Source of the DNA: UBA6163 sp031411655
Lineage (GTDB): Bacteria > Planctomycetota > Planctomycetia > Pirellulales > Pirellulaceae
Reading direction: 5' to 3'
Length of the DNA: 64,000 nucleotides
Assembly (NCBI GenBank): GCA_031411655.1
Contig: JANOBM010000027.1
Span: forward strand, 56,736-120,735
Below are positions 25,276-33,851 of the stretch, piece by piece (position 1 is the stretch's first letter; every line of letters begins with the position of its first letter). Below the pieces are notes generated by a model. That model saw nothing but the letters and a program-made list of their open reading frames with translations. It ran no database searches and was not told the DNA's origin. The position numbers and the translations under genes are program-made.

Positions 25276-26943
25276 TCAGTGAAGGAACGGTGTATCAAAA
25301 TGAATGTCGAATCGTCGCCAGCACCGCGTCGCCAATAGTAGTGCCGCACCAGCCGATGCCCAAGATGCGATTAAGCACCCTCCCACGAGCACGGCGAGCG
25401 AAGCCGAAGCGTTTGCACAGAGCGTCACCCAAACGATGAATGCCGCTGCCATGCACGCGAGCAATAGTCCCTTGCCGAGGAACACCAGCTTGGCTCGCAC
25501 CATCATGGCAAGCCCGTCTTGCTTGGGTCGATGTGGGAACGTCAAAAAAACTAGGTTTTCTAATGCAAAGCTAAAGATGGCGAGCCCAGACAATCCTCCA
25601 ACGACGAGAATGATGGTTGACGGCGATGCTGGCACAACAAAACAAGCGGTCGCGACCACGGACAACTGAAATGCAATCGTAATCATCGAAGGCAACGCGA
25701 TTTGACCGAGCATCATGGCCAGCGGTGTGATTGGAAGCGAACGCAGAAGCCACATACGATCGATATCCCGTCGAAAATCAATCCGCAACATCGGTGGGGC
25801 GAGCAGCAAAGTGCAAACGGCAAGCCACGCAGCAACGTGCAACAGACCTGCGTGAGCTTGCGTCACCAGGGGTGCAAGTGACAGAACTGCCGGCGCCACG
25901 AGTGATGCAGCGATGGATCCACGATAGCGCACAACGGCGACCCACTGTCTTGCCATAATCGGTCCCACGCCGCGTAGGTTCGGCAATGCTAACAACGTTT
26001 TCCGACGGCGAATGGGTTGATATGCAACCGGGTCTCGTGTTGCGCGCGATGATTGATAAGCCGGTGAATCGAGCCGTTTCCGTTCGCAAATCATTTCATG
26101 GCGTGTACTCCACTCATCGACCCAGGAAACGACGACAAAGCTAAGAACGGCAACAAGAATGGACAAACTTCCGTACGCAAAGACGGAAGCACCCGTATCG
26201 GCTGCAATCGCAAGCTTTGCCATTGGCCACCAGGGGATCGCCAACCACTGGACAAATGGGGTTCCGGCGGTCTCACCGCAAGCAGCCGTGAATGCGGTTA
26301 ACAGTGACAGCGGATGGGATGACCCTGCGGAAGATACAAGCGTCCGCACCAACATCTGCATGACCAGGGCGAGCCCTATCGTCGAAAAACCGATTCGCAT
26401 GAGAGTCCGCTCGCGTGACGATAGCGATGCGGCGAGGCGATCGGCAATGAGCCGAAGTGATTCTAAGACACCCATGGCCATTATCAGAGCGAGCACCAAA
26501 CAGGCCAGCGACGGCACATCACAGTACAACACCGTTGCAACCAGTAACGCCTTGACTAACGTTGACGGGAGGATGCTTGCCATTCGATAAGCCATTAGCT
26601 CGCGTTGGCGCAGTGGGGCCCGCGAGATCCATAACGTTTCGGCGGGCGAAAGTCCGAGCCGTGAGTCTGGTTCTTGCCACGAAGCACGCACGAAATGAAA
26701 CAAGCCGTAAATGGCCATGCCTCCCCCGAGCCAAAGCGTCAATTCGTCGGGGGCGACCGGCTTTCGCGTGAGCACTACCAAAAGTCCATTTGCCAAGTAC
26801 AGCATCATGAACGCTGCTGCGGCGATCGTTGCAAGCAGGCGTTTTGGCGAGAGCAGCCTTGCTACACAGCGTCGCATTCGCGTTACCATGCTTCGATAAG
26901 ATGACAACAGCAACGCCTGAACCATCGACCATGACGGCATCAT
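25276..26943 (-). CDS. ABC-2-type exporter membrane subunit
   Basis: A 555-residue membrane protein with about twelve hydrophobic segments (among them LLATIAAAAFMMLYLANGLLVVL, LACLVLALIMAMGVL, ALVGGC-type tail LAVLVGGCLIASWASAGAALLL). There is no other conserved motif, as expected for ABC exporter permeases of the ABC-2/Gram-positive-like type. Its ATG overlaps the stop of the preceding ABC ATPase by four bases (ATGA), which fixes the pair as one transporter. The substrate is unknown. Confidence 0.8.
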   Translation of the reverse strand: MMPSWSMVQALLLSSYRSMVTRMRRCVARLLSPKRLLATIAAAAFMMLYLANGLLVVLTRKPVAPDELTLWLGGGMAIYGLFHFVRASWQEPDSRLGLSPAETLWISRAPLRQRELMAYRMASILPSTLVKALLVATVLYCDVPSLACLVLALIMAMGVLESLRLIADRLAASLSSRERTLMRIGFSTIGLALVMQMLVRTLVSSAGSSHPLSLLTAFTAACGETAGTPFVQWLAIPWWPMAKLAIAADTGASVFAYGSLSILVAVLSFVVVSWVDEWSTRHEMICERKRLDSPAYQSSRATRDPVAYQPIRRRKTLLALPNLRGVGPIMARQWVAVVRYRGSIAASLVAPAVLSLAPLVTQAHAGLLHVAAWLAVCTLLLAPPMLRIDFRRDIDRMWLLRSLPITPLAMMLGQIALPSMITIAFQLSVVATACFVVPASPSTIILVVGGLSGLAIFSFALENLVFLTFPHRPKQDGLAMMVRAKLVFLGKGLLLACMAAAFIVWVTLCANASASLAVLVGGCLIASWASAGAALLLATRCWRRFDIHFDTPFLH

Positions 26944-27734
26944 GCTGACACCGAATCATTCACCACAGGTGGCATGGCTAAGCCCAATGAGCCCGGCGAG
27001 TTGACAAGCACGATTGGATCCAGTTGGTGAGTCGCAGCAAAGTACGCGTCTTCCAGCGTTCGCGCCGTTGGATAAAGTTCTCGCAGCTCGTCCGACGTTC
27101 CAAAGAACTCGACTCTTCCACGCTGCATTACCAAAACATGGGTGCATACGTTTTCGATCATCGCCAGCAGGTGACTACTGAGGATGACGGTAACCCCTTG
27201 GGTCGCAAGCTGGCGAATAGAGTCTAAAAGACATCGAATACTAGGCGGATCCAATCCGGTTAACGGCTCATCGAGGAGCAGCACCTTCGGGTCATATAAG
27301 TAACCACAGCAAATCGCAAGCTTTTGACGCATACCTCGCGAAAGCGAGCTAGCCAGTGCATTCGCTTTTGTTTCCAAGCCGAATTGAATCAGTAGCGAGT
27401 CACCCTTTGCCAGTGCATTGTCTACCGAATAGAGGCCGGCAATCAGGTCGAGATGCTGGCCTACCGTCAAGTCATCGAACAGTGGCGGCTCGTCGGGCAC
27501 GTATGCCAATCTCTTTCGCACCTCAAGTGCATCGCGAGTCACGCTAAGGCCGTCGACGACTAAATCTCCGGCCGTAGGAGCGACCAGACCCGCCAGGCAA
27601 CGCATCGTCGTGGTCTTACCCGCGCCGTTGGGCCCCACCAATGCGCAAATCGTTCCTGCTTGAAGCGAAAAACTCACCCCGTCGACTGCGATCGTCGATT
27701 GGTACCATTTTTTTAGATCTCGAACCTGAAGCAT
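26940..27734 (-). CDS. ABC transporter ATP-binding protein
   Basis: A 264-residue ATPase subunit. Walker A is GPNGAGKT with Lys40, the Q-loop region follows, the signature is LSRGMRQK and Walker B is VLLLDEPLTGLD, then the H-loop SSHL. I place the start at the ATG at 27734 because GGAGGG stands eight bases before it and homology begins there (MLQVRDLKKWYQ); a start at 27782 adds 16 unrelated residues. It belongs to the drug/lipid exporter (DrrA/CcmA-like) group that pairs with ABC-2 permeases. The last four bases overlap the permease gene. Confidence 0.92.
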   Translation of the reverse strand: MLQVRDLKKWYQSTIAVDGVSFSLQAGTICALVGPNGAGKTTTMRCLAGLVAPTAGDLVVDGLSVTRDALEVRKRLAYVPDEPPLFDDLTVGQHLDLIAGLYSVDNALAKGDSLLIQFGLETKANALASSLSRGMRQKLAICCGYLYDPKVLLLDEPLTGLDPPSIRCLLDSIRQLATQGVTVILSSHLLAMIENVCTHVLVMQRGRVEFFGTSDELRELYPTARTLEDAYFAATHQLDPIVLVNSPGSLGLAMPPVVNDSVSA

Positions 27735-27800
27735 GACCAAAGCCCTCCGGAGTGATTGTAAATCTCCGAAAGGGTAGCCCATGAGTCCGTGGTCTAACGC

Positions 27801-28070
27801 CTAGTCCTGGGGCGGTGGGGCGAGATGAAGAATGCGAATCCCGAATTTATCGCCGACTTTAACGGTTTCACCGATTGCGATCGGCTGGCCGGCGGCTTCG
27901 AGCGAAAGTGGATCCGCGTAGTGCTTGTCGAAAACGAGCATCGAACCCGGCACCAAGGCAAGGACTTTTTGGAGCGGCACGTTTTGGCGGGCCAATACGA
28001 CAGCAACGTCCGTTTCGATTTTCAAAACGTTTGATTGATAACGCGTCAAATCGATTGCGGGAGTACTCAT
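27801..28070 (-). CDS. FliN/SpoA-domain flagellar switch-like protein
   Basis: An 89-residue protein. The sequence TDVAVVLARQNVPLQKVLALVPGSMLVF, with DPLSLEAAGQPIAIGETVKVGDKFGIRI, is the SpoA (FliM/FliN C-terminal) fold that forms part of the flagellar C-ring or of type III secretion sorting platforms. The ATG at 28070 is preferred over a start at 28127 because FliN proteins begin shortly before the domain. No fliM, fliP or other flagellar gene is near; in planctomycetes flagellar genes are often scattered. The gene lies 66 bases upstream of the ABC exporter pair on the same strand. Confidence 0.8.
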   Translation of the reverse strand: MSTPAIDLTRYQSNVLKIETDVAVVLARQNVPLQKVLALVPGSMLVFDKHYADPLSLEAAGQPIAIGETVKVGDKFGIRILHLAPPPQD

Positions 28071-28512
28071 GTCCAGTAAGACCAGTCGGTTAGTGCGAGT
28101 GATCGACAAGTTTGCGGGCGATCCCACCCAAGTGAATGTGTTTCACCGTGGACCTTAAGACTCACCGAATAGAGGCGTTTCGACGCGCCCCCGGGACACC
28201 CTTCAAGGATGTCTTCGGTAGTTTGCAGCCTGGAACCGCAGTGAAATCCGAAGGGATGCCTGGATCATCCATCCGTGGAGACAGCCAGGAAATCGGGACA
28301 AAACGCCCGCCTACACGGAAAACCTCACCTTCGCGATCAACAAAACTTTCCTGAAACCACCCGCCAGGGGGTGTATCCGATCGTTGACGGTGGATAGATT
28401 GGTCAACGTCGTAACGACGCCACGATTTGGTGGTTCACTTGGTACGAGAGCGTGGCGGTGCGAGTGCGACGCCCCATCCCTCCTCACTGATCTTTGGAAA
28501 GAAGCTTCTGCG
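28071..28512. other. 442-base divergent gap without a gene
   Basis: It lies between the FliN gene (minus) and the NRDE protein gene (plus). An in-frame ATG at 28384 exists ahead of the NRDE gene, but its 43 extra residues have no conserved look. Nothing else is recognisable. A short imperfect hairpin GACACCCTT/AAGGATGTC lies near 28195-28215. Confidence 0.4.
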
Positions 28513-29289
28513 ATGTGCTTACTTGCTGTCCAGTACCGACTCGTGCCCGAAAGCCCCATTTTGGTAGCTGCGAACCGTGAAGAATATTTCGACCGCCCCA
28601 GTTTGTCGCCCTCGATTCAAAGCGGAAAGCCACGGGTCCTGTGCGGAATTGACCAAAAAGCGGGTGGTTCTTGGCTAGGAGTCAATCAAAGCGGACTTTT
28701 CGTTGGTATTTGTAATCGAGCGACGGTCACGCCCCTGTTTGGGCAGCGATCCCGCGGCCTTCTGGCGCTGGACTTGATGCGGTGCTCCAGTGCTCGCAAA
28801 GCGCTCGATAAAGCGTTGACTGAACTCGATAAAACGCGTTACGAGGGCTGCAACATCGTCATTGCCGATTCGCGAGATGGATATGTCATTCATGCGGACG
28901 AGGAGCGGCAAGTCGTGGAGATGCAACAGGGTCTTAACATCGTTGGGTCTCGCAATCTCAACGATCCGCGAGACCAGCGCGTCGCAATGGCGAGACGCTT
29001 GCTCACTCTTCAGACGCTTGACTCACCAGTGAAGTTCCTAGCGGTAGCCAGCCGTGTCTTCGCTCGCGCTCCGATCGGCGACGGACGTCCTAGCATGGTA
29101 ATGCGAGGGCGAGATCACGGAACGGTAAGCAGTACGCTGATCGCCCTTGGGGTCAAGCCGCGCGATGCGATTTATCAATTTAGCAGTGGTGCCCCGGACA
29201 TTAGTCGCTACGAGGACTTCTCGCCGATGCTTCGTGACATTCTCAGTCGAGGCCTTCGCGAATCGCGAGTTTCCACTCGTTCGGTTTAG
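28513..29289 (+). CDS. TANGO2/NRDE-family protein
   Basis: A 258-residue protein. It begins MCLLAVQYRL with Cys2 as the likely N-terminal nucleophile and has the family signature NREEYFDRP (NRDE group) near residue 21, followed by GGSWLGVNQSGLF. TANGO2 proteins belong to the Ntn-hydrolase fold; in eukaryotes they act in heme or lipid handling, and in bacteria the function is unknown. Starting at this ATG makes Cys2 follow the initiator, which the fold needs; the upstream ATG at 28384 would bury it. A hairpin with a T-run follows the gene. Confidence 0.85.
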   Translation: MCLLAVQYRLVPESPILVAANREEYFDRPSLSPSIQSGKPRVLCGIDQKAGGSWLGVNQSGLFVGICNRATVTPLFGQRSRGLLALDLMRCSSARKALDKALTELDKTRYEGCNIVIADSRDGYVIHADEERQVVEMQQGLNIVGSRNLNDPRDQRVAMARRLLTLQTLDSPVKFLAVASRVFARAPIGDGRPSMVMRGRDHGTVSSTLIALGVKPRDAIYQFSSGAPDISRYEDFSPMLRDILSRGLRESRVSTRSV

Positions 29290-29327
29290 TCAGCCAAAGG
29301 CATCGTCTTTAAGTGGTCAATCCATGA

Positions 29328-29360
29328 AGAAACCCGGTCGTGTTTACGCCCGGTTTTTTT
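29328..29360 (+). terminator. Rho-independent terminator after the NRDE gene
   Basis: A stem of CCGG-CGT with loop GTTT closes with ACG-CCGG (one internal mismatch) and is flanked by AAA on the left and a run of seven T on the right. It lies 40 bases after the NRDE stop and 31 before the end of the convergent TPR gene, so it could serve one or both. Confidence 0.65.
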
Positions 29361-29390
29361 CGTGAACTCATCAAGACTGCGTTACGCCAC

Positions 29391-30629
29391 TTACTGATTG
29401 AAGAAGCTCGGCGGCAGCGTGTACGGAGTCTGCCCCGTCGGGGCCGGGGTTGCCGAAGGGGTTGTTGCTGCGGGCGACGTAGCTGTCGACTTGGCCGCTG
29501 GCGTCGTCGTTGGAGGCACCCAAGGCGTCACCCCCTGCTGAGCCGGCAACACGGCAGTGGCCTGAGTGGTTGGCGGAGCCACCGGTGACGTTGCTGGAGC
29601 CGTGGCGGTCGGTTGCTGAGTCGGTTGCTGAAACGCATTCATGACCTGGTTGGCTGCCGCATATGCCTGTGGTGCAGCCTGGGCAATTCGAGTCGCTGGG
29701 CCCTCGATAGTCGCCAGCATCTCTTTTGAGCGGGCAACTGCTTTTCCGACGGCCGAATCGCTCGCCGCCTGGGGTTCGTATTTTACAACTTCACTCAAGT
29801 GTGTCTTCGCTTCAGGAAGCTTGCCCGCTTTGTAATGGAGGAATGCCATGTTGAAGTGGGCGACTGCAGGCTTATTGTGCTGCATCAAAACAGCCAGAGC
29901 GCCTTGAGAATCTCCCGAGTCGTATTTCACGTTCGCAAGATTGTTTGCGAAGCGTGAAGTACCCGGCGAAAGCGTCAACGCCTTACTGATCGACTGGGTC
30001 GCCCCTGCCATGTCACCCAATTTCGCCTGTGTGAGTCCATAATCGTTATGCAGGCCCGCGTCATTCGGGTTTTGCTCGATCGCACGCTTAAAGTAATCCG
30101 CGGCAGGTTGATATTGCTCTTGCCGGAAGTGGAGCCTCGCGATGCTAGCAAGGGCACCCGCATTCTTCGGTTCTGTCTCTAATGCTCGAGTGTAGCTCTG
30201 CATCGCCTTCGTAAAATCGCCGGTTGTTTCCCAGAGCTGACCTTGGGCCACAAATACGTCTGGCCCTGCGCTTGCAGGTGTGTCCAGGCGTGTGGGGTCG
30301 TCGGCAGTCACCGCGTTTCCATTCGCGTCGGTGGCGGTCTTCTTGCCGGTGAACAATCCGGTAATGCCATTCTTTGTTTTCGAGACAGCATTCTTGGTGG
30401 CCATCCCCATGCTGCTAACTTGACCCGTTGCCGTTTGTCGCATCGCGGCAAGCTTGGCAGAAACACCGGGCTCCTCCGGGGTTGCGGAGACGGTACTACT
30501 TGCCTTTTTGAAAGGATTGAGCGAGGCGAGCGACATTCCTCCTGTGGCACAGCCGACCGATGAGATCGACGTGCAGCCAACTAAGAACGCCGTCAATGCA
30601 TTGCGACGGGCGCGACGGTTAACGTTCAC
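29391..30629 (-). CDS. TPR-repeat lipoprotein
   Basis: A 412-residue exported protein. The GTG start has TAGGAA seven bases ahead. Residues 1-27 form a signal peptide with a lipobox-like SVGC (Cys27; the Ser at -3 is unusual). TPR pairs run from about 125 to 285: ALETEPKNAGALASIARLHFRQEQ, AIEQNPNDAGLHNDYGLTQAKLG, ALTLSPGTSRFANNLANVKYDSG. The C-terminal 90 residues are low-complexity Pro/Thr/Ala (about 37 of the last 90 being Thr or Pro). It may serve as an envelope scaffold, as TPR lipoproteins do in assembly machines. No partner gene is evident. Confidence 0.85.
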   Translation of the reverse strand: MNVNRRARRNALTAFLVGCTSISSVGCATGGMSLASLNPFKKASSTVSATPEEPGVSAKLAAMRQTATGQVSSMGMATKNAVSKTKNGITGLFTGKKTATDANGNAVTADDPTRLDTPASAGPDVFVAQGQLWETTGDFTKAMQSYTRALETEPKNAGALASIARLHFRQEQYQPAADYFKRAIEQNPNDAGLHNDYGLTQAKLGDMAGATQSISKALTLSPGTSRFANNLANVKYDSGDSQGALAVLMQHNKPAVAHFNMAFLHYKAGKLPEAKTHLSEVVKYEPQAASDSAVGKAVARSKEMLATIEGPATRIAQAAPQAYAAANQVMNAFQQPTQQPTATAPATSPVAPPTTQATAVLPAQQGVTPWVPPTTTPAAKSTATSPAATTPSATPAPTGQTPYTLPPSFFNQ

Positions 30630-30838
30630 GGGTAGTTCCTATGCTGTGTCGGCCGGCCAGGCGATCTGCTTGGAAAGCAGTCTGTACTGGAACTTCGCGG
30701 CTTCGCTTGATTGATGGTTCAGATTGGGCACCGAAGCCCTCACTCTGAGGAATCGGGTTTTTCGGCACCACGCTTTAATCGATTCAACCGAAACGACCGA
30801 AATCAATCGAAACTTCAGCACAATCACGTCTTCAGGCA

Positions 30839-31408
30839 TCAACCGCCTTCAGTCGCGCCTTCAGAACCTGTGGACGATGTACTTGGCAATTTTGGAACGG
30901 GTTGGGCCTCCAACCATTCGCGGTTGATCTGAGTCGCCCAAGCGCCCGAGGCAGTTGTCGGCTCGATTTCGGTGATCATTAGCTGGGGGGAAGGACCGTT
31001 TGTCTCCACACTTGCTAACGTAGCACGGACTGACGCTAGCCGCGCATCGGTCTCTGCCCCGGTGCGGCCACGGAGAACGTACACGACTCGCCTGTCAGCC
31101 GGTGCCTGCGAAGCAATCCAGCGAACGCGATTCTGCCCAGATGCCAACAACGCTCCGTCGCCATCGCGAAAAAGTTCGTTGCCGATGGTGTTGTGCAATC
31201 GCCATCCGTTTTGCTTCATCATGTCAAACGGCGCAACGGTCTGTCGCATCGAATCATCGGTAAACGGCTGAGGCCAAGCATTATTGCGCTGGTAATCGAC
31301 ATGAACCGAGTGCCAGAACGAATGCCAATCAGCCAGCGCGTGATCGGCTATTCCACCCAGGGTAACAGCAAACGTGAGGGCCAAGGTCCGACGTGATTGA
31401 GCGTTCAT
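30839..31408 (-). CDS. Small secreted protein of unknown function
   Basis: A 189-residue protein with a signal peptide (TLALTFAVTLGGIADHALA) and no family that I recognise. GGAAGGA stands eight bases before the ATG at 31408, making this start firm; the frame extends further upstream but without homologous look. Sequence features include WHSFWHSVHVDYQRNNAWPQPF, DGDGALLASGQNRVRWIASQAP and RRVVYVLRGRTGAETDARLASVRATL. The middle has the look of a small alpha/beta sensor or OmpA-like fold, but this is only an impression. The carboxy end is Ser/Gly-rich. Confidence 0.7.
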   Translation of the reverse strand: MNAQSRRTLALTFAVTLGGIADHALADWHSFWHSVHVDYQRNNAWPQPFTDDSMRQTVAPFDMMKQNGWRLHNTIGNELFRDGDGALLASGQNRVRWIASQAPADRRVVYVLRGRTGAETDARLASVRATLASVETNGPSPQLMITEIEPTTASGAWATQINREWLEAQPVPKLPSTSSTGSEGATEGG

Positions 31409-31761
31409 AGGGCGAGTCCTTCCGCCAGGATTGTTTTGCAAAATAACCACCGTACAACACGATGGAAAGCGAGGATGGCAGACCACATGCATCCATGACG
31501 TGGTACTACCAATGCTCTTACCGTCACCAGCGTTAGAGATCGTCCGATCGATCGAAGAATCTTCGCACCGCATCGCTCACCCGGTCTGCAGAGGAATAAC
31601 GCTCAAAACCGGCACCGCCCGAACGACCGTCAGAGATGGTTCATCTTAGATGTTGTTAGCGTTTCAATTCACCGACGGAGGCCTCATTTTCGGGCGCAAA
31701 ATGAGAACGTGACATACCTTTCCATCGAACCTGGAATTTTTGCCAACCCTGGATCTGCTCG
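31409..31761. promoter_or_regulatory. Divergent gap with an 8-bp perfect inverted repeat
   Basis: Between the small secreted protein (minus) and the TadE group (plus). CTCATTTT (31683-31690) and AAAATGAG (31698-31705) pair perfectly around CGGGCGC, 57 bases before the TadE ATG. This fits an operator or a leader hairpin. No gene is supported in the gap, although a run of codons can be read in each frame. Confidence 0.45.
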
Positions 31762-32169
31762 ATGCCACCCTCAAGTCACCACCGATCAAACAAACGCAGG
31801 GGAGCGGTCGCTGCCGAGTTAGCAACCGTCTTGCCTCTACTCGCGTTGATTACGTTTGGTTCGATCCAAGTCGCTAACACCATTCACTTCAAGCAGGCGC
31901 TCACCACCGCAGCATTTGAGGGAACTCGCGCGTCCACCGGTCCATCGATAACGCGGGCCCAAATCGAAGCTCGAGTGAATGCGGTCCTCAACGCACGCCG
32001 CATCATCGGCGCAACGGTCTCCATCACGCCAGCGGGCGAGATCTTTGCATTGCCTCCGCGGACTCAAATCGCGATTACGATCACCGCGCCTATCTCTGGA
32101 AATGTCACAGGACCGTCCTTTGTCACCCTTTCCGATAGTATCACGGTAACAGGTCGAACGATCCGCTAA
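31762..32169 (+). CDS. TadE-like pseudopilin protein
   Basis: A 135-residue protein. A basic start (HHRSNKRRG) is followed by AVAAE, the TadE/prepilin-like segment with glutamate at position +5 after the glycine, and a hydrophobic helix VLPLLALITFGSIQVANTI. TadE and TadF are pseudopilins that are processed by TadV and assist Flp pilus assembly. The protein stands in a row with a vWA-TadG-like and a second TadE-like gene, but without the assembly ATPase, secretin or Flp pilin. The same trio is common in planctomycetes. Confidence 0.82.
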   Translation: MPPSSHHRSNKRRGAVAAELATVLPLLALITFGSIQVANTIHFKQALTTAAFEGTRASTGPSITRAQIEARVNAVLNARRIIGATVSITPAGEIFALPPRTQIAITITAPISGNVTGPSFVTLSDSITVTGRTIR

Positions 32170-32204
32170 CTTATCTGCTACGTCACCTTTTGAACTTGAA
32201 CAAC

Positions 32205-33344
32205 ATGATGCTCATTCGTGCTTCCCAACCGGTTGCTGCTCAAACTCGACGCGGCGCAATCCTTGTACTGGTCGCTTTGCTTCTCCCTGCGTTTTTGTTG
32301 ATCGTTGGATTTTCGGTCGACCTAGCGCATATCCAATTGAGCCGCACCGAAATGCGACTGGCTGTCGATGCTGCGTCTCGTGCAAGCGCTGCCGAATTGA
32401 GCCGCTCCGAATCACTAACCAGTGCCCGCACCACGGCGCAACTGGTTGCAGAACTTAACCCTGTCGCCGGCAATACGCTTTCGCTCAGCGCTGGTGATAT
32501 CGTTTTTGGGCGTGCGACGCCCGATGCGAATGGCAAGTGGGAGTTTTCGTCGGGGGCAACTCCTGCGAATGCTGTCCGCATTGTCGGAGCGAGAAACGCA
32601 AGTGCCATCGATGGCCAGGTAAACCTCGCACTCGGTTGGTATTCCAATCGATCGGGAATCGACTTATCGACCCCCGCCGTCGCCGCATTTCGCTTGAACG
32701 ACATTGGCTTAGTGCTCGACCGTTCGACATCGATGAAGCAAAGCATTACGTCGAATCCTGGCAAATCGTATTCGGAGCGATTCTGCCAATCGCCGTTCGC
32801 AGACAGTGGCTGGACGGCGCTGGACTCTGCCGTGGCCATCTTCATCAATGAAATCGCCAAGACTGCAGCGGACGAACGGGTATCGATCGTGACCTTTGCA
32901 TCGAACATCTCCAACAGCTATTGCGGTGCCCTTCCTGCTGCGACACTCGATCAACCGCTGACGTCCAGTACTTCTGCTATGCAGGCTTCGATGGAAAAGC
33001 TGGCTACCAGCGTTTGGAATGGGAATACAAACATTGCAGCTGGGATCGACTTGTCTCACAAAGAATTAGTGGGCGGGAGCAACGCGAGAAAGCTAGCCGA
33101 CAAGTACATGCTGGTCCTCACTGACGGCATGGAAAACGAGGGCAGTGCCATTGAGAAAGCGAAAGAAGCGGCAAGGTCACGCATTAAGATCTCGACGGTG
33201 ACCTTTGGATCCTCTGCAAACCAAACGCTCATGAAGGAAGTTGCAGCGATCGGAGGCGGAGTTCACTACCACGCCGACAATGCGGCTCAACTTGCCAATG
33301 TCTTCCGACAATTCGCGGCTCAAACCGCATTGATTATCCAGTGA
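32205..33344 (+). CDS. TadG-like protein with vWA domain
   Basis: A 379-residue protein beginning with a Tad helix (RRGAILVLVALLLPAFLLIVGFSVDLAHIQ) that lacks the +5 glutamate. Residues 40-170 contain the typical TadG region (DAASRASAAELSR). The second half is a vWA domain with MIDAS DRSTSMKQS near residue 173 and LVLTDGMENEGS near 305. TadG proteins anchor the Flp pilus to the envelope. The ATG at 32205 is chosen over a TTG at 32190. A Cys pair in the vWA insert (FCQSPF, SYCGAL) could form a disulfide. Confidence 0.8.
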   Translation: MMLIRASQPVAAQTRRGAILVLVALLLPAFLLIVGFSVDLAHIQLSRTEMRLAVDAASRASAAELSRSESLTSARTTAQLVAELNPVAGNTLSLSAGDIVFGRATPDANGKWEFSSGATPANAVRIVGARNASAIDGQVNLALGWYSNRSGIDLSTPAVAAFRLNDIGLVLDRSTSMKQSITSNPGKSYSERFCQSPFADSGWTALDSAVAIFINEIAKTAADERVSIVTFASNISNSYCGALPAATLDQPLTSSTSAMQASMEKLATSVWNGNTNIAAGIDLSHKELVGGSNARKLADKYMLVLTDGMENEGSAIEKAKEAARSRIKISTVTFGSSANQTLMKEVAAIGGGVHYHADNAAQLANVFRQFAAQTALIIQ

Positions 33345-33375
33345 CCGTCGCCATCCGCCATCGATTCATCCGAAT

Positions 33376-33828
33376 ATGAACCGCCACCATTATCCCCGCG
33401 TCAACATCATTACGGCTTATTGCGTTCCCAGGAAACCTTGCGTTCCCAAAAGACGAAGGGCCGCCGCAATGGTCGAGTTTGCCATCGTAGCGCCGGTGTT
33501 CTTCCTGTTCACTTTCGTGTGTATCGAATTTGCGCGAGTGAACATGCTACGCAATACAGCCGAGATCGCAGCCACGGAAGGCGTTCGCGCCGGCGTGGTA
33601 CCCGGCGCCACGGCCGAAGCTTGCCGAACAGAAGCGATTGCGGAACTCGCGGTTCTCGGCGTAACCGGTTATCAAATTCAAGTCACACCGACCCGGTTTG
33701 ACGTATCGACCAATTCGATCCGCGTCGCAATCGACGTTCCACTCACCGTTGCCAACGGTTATGTGCTCACCCCACTGTTTCTTGGACGCACCCTCTCGAC
33801 ATCGATCGAGCTACGCCGCGAGCAATGA
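33376..33828 (+). CDS. TadE-like pseudopilin protein (second copy)
   Basis: A 150-residue paralogue of the gene at 31762. After a basic leader the segment RRRAAAMVEFAIVAPVFFLFTFVCIEFARV has the glutamate at position +5 and a hydrophobic helix, the features of a TadE/F pseudopilin. The leader holds a direct repeat: TTGCGTTCCCA at 33420 and 33438, which encodes the CVP...CVP doublet. It follows the vWA gene by 31 bases and ends the group. Confidence 0.8.
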   Translation: MNRHHYPRVNIITAYCVPRKPCVPKRRRAAAMVEFAIVAPVFFLFTFVCIEFARVNMLRNTAEIAATEGVRAGVVPGATAEACRTEAIAELAVLGVTGYQIQVTPTRFDVSTNSIRVAIDVPLTVANGYVLTPLFLGRTLSTSIELRREQ

Positions 33829-33851
33829 AGCTCATTGTCTCCGACCGTTCA

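Noticed and set aside
32240..32914. 224-codon minus-strand frame
   Set aside because: It is antisense to the vWA-TadG-like gene and shows no domain.
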